A program made the position numbers and the translations under genes. Below the pieces are notes generated by a model. The model made no database searches. It was not told the DNA's origin and was given only the letters and a program-made list of their open reading frames with translations. From Acidobacteriota bacterium (lineage in GTDB: Bacteria; Acidobacteriota; Terriglobia; Terriglobales; Acidobacteriaceae): a stretch of DNA of 5,134 nucleotides. The stretch's first letter is position 1, and every line of letters starts with the position of its first letter. Positions 1 to 5,023 of this stretch are shown in pieces. The stretch covers positions 1 to 5,134 of the forward strand of contig JAJYSL010000322.1 in NCBI GenBank assembly GCA_021793595.1, written 5' to 3'.

Positions 1-1
1 G

Positions 2-220
2 ATCTTTTGGGATACACTGTCCCGATTTCCCCCATTGTTTGCGGAGGATGGTGTCGGACGCATCGGGTATATTCTGGTCGATTTCAAGAGCGAGCGGCCG
101 AGCATCACTGTCCCGATTTCCGCCGAACGTTTCCGCTCCAAGCAGAATATTTATGATCTAGCAGATGCTTTTGCCTCAAGCCATACAGCCGACTTTGAAG
201 TTAGAGAAATCTCCTGGTAA
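2..220 (+). CDS. 3' end of an unrecognised protein, 5'-truncated by the window edge
   Basis: The frame is open from the first bases of the window to TAA at 218-220, giving 72 codons of the C-terminus. I do not recognise the family. The visible part mixes hydrophobic and charged residues (GRIGYILVDFKSERPSITV, then an AERFRSKQNIYDLADAF stretch that looks helical). There is no transmembrane segment and no metal or nucleotide-binding motif. The strand-strand-helix look recalls small PH-like or regulatory folds, but that is only an impression. The stop codon overlaps the dusB start by one base (TAATG), which implies translational coupling and a shared operon. A TTG at 35 could in principle start a 61-residue protein, but the frame stays open upstream of it, so a longer gene running in from the left is more likely. 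Confidence 0.6.
   Translation: MFWDTLSRFPPLFAEDGVGRIGYILVDFKSERPSITVPISAERFRSKQNIYDLADAFASSHTADFEVREISW
15..121. repeat. 16-bp perfect direct repeat, two copies 91 bp apart
   Basis: CACTGTCCCGATTTCC occurs at 15-30 and again at 106-121. The 91-bp offset is not a multiple of three, so the two copies are read in different frames of the partial gene (TLSRF versus TVPIS). A 16-bp exact match this close is unlikely by chance, and the change of frame argues against an in-frame protein repeat. Confidence 0.75.
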
Positions 221-1392
221 TGAAAAAGCACTGGGACAATCCGGCGGAACATGGGATGCCTGAGCGGGTTCGCGTTCCTGCGTCGCTGCAGATTGGCCGA
301 GTGCGGATTGCGCCGGCGACGGTGCTGGCACCCATGGCGGGCGTCACGGACACGGTGTTTCGCCGATTTATTCGCAATGCAAGTTTGTTCAGTCACACGG
401 AAGCTACGCAAAACGCGTCGGCGGATTTTTCCGATGGAATTGAAGCCAGCGTGACCAATCAGCAGTCCGGCTGCGGGCTGATCATGACGGAGTTCACGTC
501 GGCGGACGGCCTGTCGCGCATGCGCGAGTCGAAGCGCAAGCGGTACCTGACGTATTACGAGGATGAACATCCAATCGCGGCGCAGCTTTTCGGTTCCGAT
601 CCGGAAACATTGTCGGAGGCGGCGCGCATCGTGGAAGACGCGGGCTTCGACATTGTGGATTTGAACCTGGGATGTCCGGCAAAGCGCGTTGTCAGTTGCA
701 ATGGCGGCAGCGGGCTGCTGCGCGACCTGCCGCTGATTGCGCGTATTTTTGAGCGGGTGCGAGCGGCGGTGACGATTCCCTTCACGGTGAAGTTTCGCAT
801 GGGATGGAACGACGACAGCATTGTGTGCGTGGAACTGGCGAAGCTGGCGGAGTCGAGTGGATTGAATGCCGTGGCGCTGCATGCCCGCACAAGAGAACAA
901 GGCTACTCCGGTCAGGCGCGATGGGAGTGGATTGGGGCCATCAAGCAGGCGGTGGCGATTCCGGTGATTGGCAACGGCGATATTCGCACGCCGGAGGATG
1001 CGTGCGCGCTGGTGGCAGAGACGCATTGCGATGCGGTGATGATTGGCCGCGCCGCTCCGGCAAACCCGTGGATCTTTCGCCAGATCGCGGAATATACGGC
1101 CAGCGGGACGTACACGCAGCCGACCGAGTTCGATCGCTACAATCTGATTCGTACTTATTTTTCGATGCTGCTGGACCAGGAATTTCCGGACGCGACCGGC
1201 AAGATGAAGCAATTTGCTTCGTGGTTTACCCACGGAGTTCCGGGCGGCGCGGGTTTGCGCAAGGCGATATATGAAGCGAAGACTGGGCCGGCGATTATTG
1301 AGGCGGTGGAACGATTCTTTGCTACGCGGCTGAAGAAGCTGGAACTTGCTATCGAAGCATCCGACGCACTCACGGATTCCTTAGTTTGTTAG
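220..1392 (+). CDS. dusB: tRNA-dihydrouridine synthase (DusB-like)
   Basis: This FMN enzyme reduces specific uridines in the tRNA D-loop to dihydrouridine using NAD(P)H in the cytoplasm. The protein has 390 residues. Family hallmarks are in order: LAPMAGVTD at 36-44 (FMN-binding start of the TIM barrel); NLGCPAKRV with the catalytic Cys152; FTVKFRMGW; HARTREQGYSG from His221; IGNGDI at 250-255; and MIGRA at 274-278 (FMN phosphate binding). A helical C-terminal domain follows. Between FRRFIRN (47-53) and GCGLIMTEF (84-92) lie about 30 extra residues absent from the short E. coli-type loop; I recall a similar insertion in acidobacterial homologues. The start is ATG 220, overlapping the upstream stop by one base, with only a weak AGAGAA about 10 bases before it. 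Met13 (256) is an alternative. Assignment to DusB rather than another Dus subgroup is by overall resemblance. Confidence 0.93.
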   Translation: MKKHWDNPAEHGMPERVRVPASLQIGRVRIAPATVLAPMAGVTDTVFRRFIRNASLFSHTEATQNASADFSDGIEASVTNQQSGCGLIMTEFTSADGLSRMRESKRKRYLTYYEDEHPIAAQLFGSDPETLSEAARIVEDAGFDIVDLNLGCPAKRVVSCNGGSGLLRDLPLIARIFERVRAAVTIPFTVKFRMGWNDDSIVCVELAKLAESSGLNAVALHARTREQGYSGQARWEWIGAIKQAVAIPVIGNGDIRTPEDACALVAETHCDAVMIGRAAPANPWIFRQIAEYTASGTYTQPTEFDRYNLIRTYFSMLLDQEFPDATGKMKQFASWFTHGVPGGAGLRKAIYEAKTGPAIIEAVERFFATRLKKLELAIEASDALTDSLVC

Positions 1393-1440
1393 TTCATAGC
1401 CCTACAAACGAATTCATCGTTTTCACGCCGACATTTCCAG

Positions 1441-1480
1441 TCCGAAATAGTGTTTCTGTCAACACCTGTATCCCTTCGGA
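1441..1480. other. Imperfect hairpin between dusB and the tRNA gene
   Basis: TCCGAA (1441-1446) pairs perfectly with TTCGGA (1475-1480). Inside it GTGTT (1450-1454) pairs with AACAC (1461-1465). The internal loop is asymmetric. No T-run follows on either strand, so it is not a canonical intrinsic terminator. It lies 3' of both dusB (+) and the tRNA (-), where a bidirectional 3'-end structure would make sense. Apart from it I see nothing in 1393-1495. Confidence 0.3.
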
Positions 1481-1495
1481 ACTTGTTGATTTGTT

Positions 1496-1572
1496 TGGTG
1501 GCGGCGAGTGGAATCGAACCACTGACCTACGGGTTATGAGTCCGTCGCTCTAACCATCTGAGCTACGCCGCC
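1496..1572 (-). tRNA. tRNA-Met(CAU), elongator type, CCA encoded
   Basis: On the minus strand this folds as a 77-nt cloverleaf including an encoded CCA (1496-1498). The acceptor stem GGCGGCG/CGCCGCC is perfect. The D arm is GCTC...GAGC with a GG-containing loop. The anticodon loop is CTCATAA with anticodon CAU (plus-strand 1536-1538). The T arm is AGTGG-TTCGATT-CCACT and the discriminator is A. CAU tRNAs can be elongator Met, initiator Met or lysidine-modified Ile. The paired first acceptor bases and the CTCATAA loop rule against an initiator, and the GGCGG acceptor fits elongator Met better than Ile2. Oddity: the innermost anticodon-stem pair (31-39) is A-C (plus-strand 1541 and 1533), not Watson-Crick. 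No promoter is obvious on its 5' side (1573-1640). Confidence 0.95.
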
Positions 1573-1700
1573 ATTTTTGTAATCAATAACTTACAGCATG
1601 TTAAAAAAGTATCCAGGACATCGGGGGACATTTTAGCGTATATATATTGGTCTCACTGGCGCAAATCCTAGCTGCATCGGATGGAAGCGACAATATACAA

Positions 1701-1934
1701 GTGAAATCAACACGGTACAAACAGGGTAGCATCGAGCGGAGAGGCAACGCAAAAGGCTCTGTTTGGAGGTTACGGTACAAGGATAATGCTGGCATTGCGA
1801 AGGTTCTAACCTTCGACACAAAACTGTATCCAACACAGGCCGATGTATTGAAAGCGACGAAGATGTTACGCCATGAAATCAATAAGGGCACGGCATACAG
1901 CTACGTGAAAAGACTCACGGCCCGGTGGCTGTAG
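1701..1934 (+). pseudogene. Tyrosine recombinase/integrase, N-terminal fragment (arm-DNA-binding domain)
   Basis: This frame encodes the small N-terminal arm-type DNA-binding domain of a phage/ICE-type tyrosine recombinase. The YKQGSIERRG...VWRLRYKDNAG pattern is the usual three-stranded sheet, followed by a linker helix (ATKMLRHEINKGTAYS). I place the start at GTG 1701 (Met-Lys-Ser-Thr-Arg-Tyr), where family similarity begins. The frame is open from 1605, and TTG 1647 is another possible start with a less integrase-like N-terminus. The frame ends at TAG 1932-1934, just where the core-binding domain should begin, and that domain continues in the -1 frame. Base composition looks less GC-rich than dusB and the fumarase, consistent with acquired DNA. 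I read this and the next fragment as one broken gene; two coupled polypeptides are less likely. Confidence 0.7.
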
Positions 1935-2698
1935 CCATGTACCTGGATTCGATCAAGTCTGAGATCAAACCTCGCACGGTTGACACATACTTAGATCATG
2001 GCAGACACATCTCAAATGCCTATCGAGATGTGCCCATTGATTCTCTGAATGGACTCCAGATTCGGGGATGGCTCAATTCACTTCCCTTGTCCGGCTCGCA
2101 GAAAGCGAAGGTCCGTCATCTGTTCCGCAGCGTGGTCCGCTACGCAATGCTATCCGAGAAGACGAGTCTGCAACTGAATCCGCTTGACCTGATAAAGCTG
2201 AGGGGAACGACCAAGCGACAAAAGAAGATCGTCGTATTAACTCCCGTCGAATTCATTCGGCTGGTGCGGGCCGCGAAGCAACCCTATGACCGAGTCGTTC
2301 TGCTGTGGGGATTCCTTGGGCTGCGGATTGGAGAATGTCTTGCTCTCAAGTGGTCTGATTTTGATGTGGCTGCCGGGAAGGTTGCGATACAGAGATCAAT
2401 CTCCGCCGGGCATCTCACCGATGCGAAAACGGAAGCATCGAACACCGAATTGCCGGTCCCGGACTCTATCATGGAACTGGTACAGCAATGGAAGTCTGAA
2501 GCGATCAGCGACGAATCGGAGACAGTCAGGGAGTGGCTGTTCCCTTCCTCGAGGTCAGAGAGTGGGATCCTTGGTTACTCTGGAATCATCGTGCAAAAGG
2601 TACTGCATCCTGCTTGCGATGCGGCGGGGATACCGCGTATCGGCTTCCACGCTCTCCGGCACTCATACAAATCATGGCTAGATGTGGTGGCTCAATAG
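1925..2698 (+). pseudogene. Tyrosine recombinase/integrase, core-binding and partial catalytic domain, catalytic Tyr missing
   Basis: This continues the previous fragment in the -1 frame; the frames overlap by 10 bases (GTG 1925, or ATG 1937). The first ~90 residues form the SAM-like core-binding domain (YLDSIKSEIKPRTVDTYLDH...). The catalytic domain then shows Arg I in GLRIGECLALKW (Arg134), the beta-strand Lys in DAKTEASN (Lys168) and the HALRH box (His242, Arg245). The protein stops at TAG 2696-2698, twelve residues after that box. The usual ~40-60 residues with the second His/Trp (LGH or MRH motif) and the nucleophilic Tyr are absent, and I cannot find them in any frame downstream. It therefore cannot catalyse strand exchange by the known mechanism. 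Frame break plus lost tail make this a decayed integrase, left by an element that sat beside the tRNA gene. Confidence 0.8.
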
Positions 2699-2812
2699 GT
2701 TGTTGCCTTCGAGGCCGGGGTGGCTGCGGCAGGTTCCAGCTCCGCGGCAGAGGATTGTTTGCGCGAGTCTGGCATCGACATCGCGAGCGTTGAAATTAGT
2801 CAGTCGCAAATT

Positions 2813-2830
2813 TCATGCAAGCCTGCATGA
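2813..2830. promoter_or_regulatory. Perfect 7-bp inverted repeat in the fumarase leader (candidate operator)
   Basis: TCATGCA (2813-2819) and TGCATGA (2824-2830) are perfect inverted arms around a 4-base spacer AGCC. The site lies 63 bases before the fumarase start. A TTGAAA at 2790-2795 could be a -35 box with a weak TTTCAT at 2811-2816 as -10, spacing 15. If so the palindrome overlaps the promoter, as an operator would. The promoter itself is weakly supported. Nothing else in 2699-2893 is recognisable. Confidence 0.4.
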
Positions 2831-2874
2831 CATCCCATCCCGACGCGCCTAGAATCATCTGTTCGACTTTATCT

Positions 2875-2882
2875 GAGGAAGG
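2875..2882 (+). promoter_or_regulatory. Ribosome binding site of the fumarase gene
   Basis: GAGGAAGG ends 11 bases before ATG 2894. It is the clearest Shine-Dalgarno in the window and fixes the fumarase start. Confidence 0.7.
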
Positions 2883-2893
2883 CACCAGTCATC

Positions 2894-4408
2894 ATGGCCA
2901 CGATTCGCCAGCAGGACTTGATCCAGAGCGTCGCCGACGCGTTGCAGCACATCTCCTATTACCACCCGGTCGATTACATTACCAACCTGGCGCGCGCGTA
3001 CGAGTTGGAGCAGTCGCCCGCCGCCAAGGATGCGATGGCGCAGATCCTGATCAACTCCCGCATGTGCGCGGAGGGCCATCGGCCGATTTGCCAGGACACC
3101 GGGATCGTGACCGCGTTTGTGAAGGTGGGCATGGAGGCGCGGTGGGACCGGACTGACATGACGGTGGAGGAGATGGTGAATGAGGGCGTGCGGCGCGCGT
3201 ATCTGGACCCGGATAACGTGCTGCGGGCCTCGGTGCTGGCCGATCCGGCGGGGGCGCGCAAAAACACCAAGGACAATACGCCGGCGGTGGTGAGCCTGTC
3301 GATGGTGCATGGTGGCGACGTGCACGTGACGGTGGCGGCCAAGGGCGGCGGGAGCGAGGCGAAATCGAAATTCGCGATGCTGAATCCGTCGGACTCGATT
3401 GTGGAGTGGGTGGTGAAGACGGTGCCGACGATGGGCGCGGGATGGTGTCCGCCGGGGATGCTGGGGATCGGGATCGGCGGCACGGCGGAGAAAGCGATGC
3501 TGCTGGCCAAGGAATCGCTGATGGAACCGATCGACATGCAGGACCTGATTGCGCGGGGACCGAAGAACCGGCTGGAAGAATTGCGACTGGAAATCTACGA
3601 CAAGGTGAATCGGCTGGGGATTGGCGCGCAGGGATTGGGCGGACTGACGACGGTGCTGGACGTGAAGATCCTCGATTATCCGACGCATGCCGCGAACCTG
3701 CCGGTGGCGATGATTCCAAACTGCGCGGCCACGCGACACGCGCACTTTGTGCTGGATGGCAGCGGGCCGGCGACGCTGGAGACGCCGTCGCTGGAACACT
3801 GGCCGAAGCTGACGCAGGATGTGTCGAAGGCGCGGCGAGTGAACCTGGATACGGTGACGCGCGCCGAGGTGGCGACGTGGAAGCCGGGCGAAGTGCTGCT
3901 GCTGACGGGCAAGCTGCTGACCGGGCGCGACGCGGCGCACAAGCGCATGACGGACATGCTGAATCGCGGCGAGAAGCTTCCCGTCGACTTTACGGATCGC
4001 TTCATCTACTACGTTGGACCGGTCGATCCGGTGCGGGATGAAGTGGTGGGACCGGCGGGACCGACGACTTCGACGCGCATGGACCGGTTTACGCGGCAGA
4101 TGCTGGAGCAGACGGGATTGCTGGGCATGGTGGGCAAAGCGGAGCGCGGCCCGGCAGCGATCGAGGCCATTCGCGACTTTAAGGCGGTGTATCTGATGGC
4201 GGTGGGCGGCGCGGCCTACCTGGTGTCGAAGGCGATTCGCGGTAGCCGCGTGCTGGCGTTTGCGGACCTAGGCATGGAAGCGATTTACGAGTTCGACGTA
4301 AAGGACATGCCGGTCACGGTCGCAGTGGATAGCGAGGGAACGTCTGTCCACCAGACCGGACCCAAGGAATGGCAAGCCAGGATCGCGGGGATTCCGGTGT
4401 TGCAATAG
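2894..4408 (+). CDS. fumA: Class I fumarate hydratase, single-chain, 4Fe-4S
   Basis: This enzyme interconverts fumarate and (S)-malate in the TCA cycle, in the cytoplasm, using an oxygen-sensitive 4Fe-4S cluster. The protein has 504 residues with both halves fused: an alpha/Fumerase domain (about 10-285) and a beta/Fumerase_C domain (about 295-500). Three cluster cysteines are visible: Cys66 in ICQDTG, Cys185 in GWCPPGMLGIGIGGT and Cys277 in IPNCAATRHAHF. The Cys66-Cys185 spacing of 119 matches my recollection of characterised class I enzymes. KGGGSEAKSKF (150-160) is the conserved Gly-rich/Ser motif. In the C-terminal half are TGRDAAHKRM (His349) and GPTTSTRMD (Thr391-Asp397). It is shorter than E. 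coli FumA (548) but matches the ~505-residue branch found in many bacteria. It looks intact. It has its own RBS and leader, is monocistronic as far as seen, and is followed 20 bases later by an inverted-repeat element that may form its 3' end. Confidence 0.95.
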   Translation: MATIRQQDLIQSVADALQHISYYHPVDYITNLARAYELEQSPAAKDAMAQILINSRMCAEGHRPICQDTGIVTAFVKVGMEARWDRTDMTVEEMVNEGVRRAYLDPDNVLRASVLADPAGARKNTKDNTPAVVSLSMVHGGDVHVTVAAKGGGSEAKSKFAMLNPSDSIVEWVVKTVPTMGAGWCPPGMLGIGIGGTAEKAMLLAKESLMEPIDMQDLIARGPKNRLEELRLEIYDKVNRLGIGAQGLGGLTTVLDVKILDYPTHAANLPVAMIPNCAATRHAHFVLDGSGPATLETPSLEHWPKLTQDVSKARRVNLDTVTRAEVATWKPGEVLLLTGKLLTGRDAAHKRMTDMLNRGEKLPVDFTDRFIYYVGPVDPVRDEVVGPAGPTTSTRMDRFTRQMLEQTGLLGMVGKAERGPAAIEAIRDFKAVYLMAVGGAAYLVSKAIRGSRVLAFADLGMEAIYEFDVKDMPVTVAVDSEGTSVHQTGPKEWQARIAGIPVLQ

Positions 4409-4428
4409 TCTGCTGCGATCCAAATTGA

Positions 4429-4569
4429 GTCATTCTGAGCGAACGTCGCTGCGCATCGTGGCAGCGACAAGTGAAGAATCCAGAGAATATTCGCCTCCGT
4501 AACGCAGCCAGCACCCTCTGGATTCTGAGCGGAGTTTACCCTGAGCGAAGCCGAAGGGCTCAGAATGAC
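4429..4569. repeat. 141-bp nested inverted-repeat (MITE/REP-like) element
   Basis: The ends are perfect 12-bp inverted repeats: GTCATTCTGAGC (4429-4440) and GCTCAGAATGAC (4558-4569). Inside are an 8-bp hairpin, GTCGCTGC/GCAGCGAC (4445-4452, 4461-4468), and an 11-bp inverted repeat, AGAATCCAGAG (4475-4485) with CTCTGGATTCT (4516-4526). CTGAGC also recurs at 4525-4530 and 4541-4546. The whole can fold as a long interrupted palindrome. I recall GTCATTCTGAGCGAAG...GAATC-type repeats as abundant between genes in Acidobacteriota and some other phyla. Translating it gives the familiar spurious peptides HSEPFGFAQGK and LSPSASLRVNS. It starts 20 bases after the fumarase stop and its right edge abuts a truncated regulator gene. 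Confidence 0.75.
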
Positions 4570-4608
4570 AAAATCCTTCCAAGGGAGCGGTTCCCTTCGA
4601 CGGAGAGC

Positions 4609-4844
4609 ATGGCGCGGATTCTCTCCTCGAAAAATCAGGACTTGCTGGATTTGATCCGCAGAATCTCGCCGCAATCCCTGACCGAGCTTGCCGAAGCCAC
4701 GGGACGGAAAAAGCCGAACCTGTCGCGCACCATGAAAACCATGCAGCGCTATGGGCTTGTCGAAGTGAAACAGCAAAAGAACGTTCGACTGGCCCCAAGG
4801 TCGCCTACAAGCGCGTCGAATTGACGATGGAACTGGGAGCGTGA
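4609..4844 (+). pseudogene. HVO_A0114-type winged-helix DNA-binding protein, N-truncated and frameshifted
   Basis: From ATG 4609 the frame encodes a compact winged helix: SSKNQDLLDLIRR, then SLTELAEATGRKKPNLSRTM (helix-turn-helix), then QRYGLVEVKQ (wing). This matches the small MarR-like regulators called HVO_A0114 family, which I recall as often acting as antitoxin-type partners. As written the frame ends at TGA 4822-4824 with an unrelated tail (RSPTSASN). If read one base back at CCAAGG (4795-4800), it continues KVAYKRVELTMELGA to TGA 4842-4844, which is the expected family ending, so one base (probably an A) has been lost. Family-like residues (FPSTES) begin just before the ATG, at 4591, but the usual ~40 N-terminal residues are replaced by the repeat ending at 4569. 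GGAGAG lies only one base from the ATG. I judge it a remnant; a 71-residue truncated protein could still be made. Confidence 0.7.
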
Positions 4845-4846
4845 AT

Positions 4847-4872
4847 CCCATGTCTCAGAAACGAGACATGGG
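4847..4872. repeat. 10-bp-stem hairpin, REP-like, followed by GGGGCACCC context
   Basis: CCCATGTCTC (4847-4856) and GAGACATGGG (4863-4872) are perfect inverted arms around a 6-base loop AGAAAC. It starts two bases after the ancestral stop of the regulator remnant and runs into GGGGCACCC (4870-4878). I recall acidobacterial intergenic repeats with a variable stem and a fixed GGGGCACC end that look like this. There is no T-run, so termination activity is uncertain. Confidence 0.65.
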
Positions 4873-4921
4873 GCACCCAGGCCGTCGTCCTTGGCTATAT
4901 CCTGCATTAAATTAAATTAGG

Positions 4922-5002
4922 TTCGGCAATCCCCGCCTGTCCACGCTGGTCGCTGTCACCCGTGCCGTGGGTTTGAAGCTCACCGTGGAAGCTGCCGCGT
5001 AA
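4922..5002 (+). pseudogene. C-terminal remnant of an XRE/COG3636 antitoxin-like regulator
   Basis: Twenty-six codons, beginning FGNPRLSTLVAVTRAVGLKL and ending TVEAAA before TAA 5000-5002, match the end of HTH regulators of the addiction-module antidote type (COG3636/HigA-like). In these a GNPR/L-STL...LGLxLTV segment forms the last helix and strand after the HTH. Upstream, the same frame hits TAA at 4913-4915 inside an AT-rich patch (ATTAAATTAAATTAGG), and no HTH is present in any frame. The gene is therefore reduced to its tail, with no start codon and no partner toxin in the window. It is in the same frame as the reductase that starts 22 bases later, but the TAA separates them. The family call rests on a short segment. 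Confidence 0.55.
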
Positions 5003-5023
5003 GCACAATGCTTAAATAGAGGA

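Noticed and set aside
151..1233. Long minus-strand open frame (360 codons) opposite dusB
   Set aside because: It is arginine- and histidine-rich with no recognisable motif, as expected for the antisense of a GC-rich gene. The plus strand carries a clear enzyme.
1886..1934. Programmed -1 frameshift making a full integrase
   Set aside because: The direction fits -1 but no good slippery heptamer is present (GAAAAGA is weak), and the product would still lack the catalytic tyrosine. A mutation is simpler.
2684..2704. tRNA D-arm-like sequence GTGGCTCAATAGGTTG at the integrase truncation point, and TGGTGGC shared with the tRNA 3' end (1496-1502): possible att site
   Set aside because: Only about 13 of 20 bases match the tRNA D-arm, no matching GAGC follows, and a 7-base identity is expected by chance. 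No cloverleaf can be drawn.
2723..2748. GCTGCGG/CCGCGGC hairpin before the fumarase leader as a terminator
   Set aside because: The stem is short with a wobble pair and a 12-base loop, and no T-run follows.
2855..3940. Long minus-strand open frame (361 codons) opposite the fumarase gene
   Set aside because: Antisense of a conserved enzyme; the composition is dominated by Arg, His and Pro and no domain is visible. Other overlapping frames at 2974-3537, 3051-3719 and 3406-4041 are rejected for the same reason.
4471..4608. N-terminal extension of the HVO_A0114-like protein starting within the repeat (residues MKNPENIRLR...)
   Set aside because: The extension is translated repeat sequence, not family sequence; similarity begins only near 4591.
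4285..4851. Minus-strand frame across the fumarase end, repeat and regulator remnant
   Set aside because: Its middle is the translation of the inverted-repeat element (LSPSASLRVNS-type peptide), a well-known source of spurious proteins.
4409..5023. CRISPR array or small-RNA gene in the long gap after fumA
   Set aside because: No regularly spaced direct repeats and no promoter-terminator pair; the structure is explained by palindromic repeats and gene remnants.
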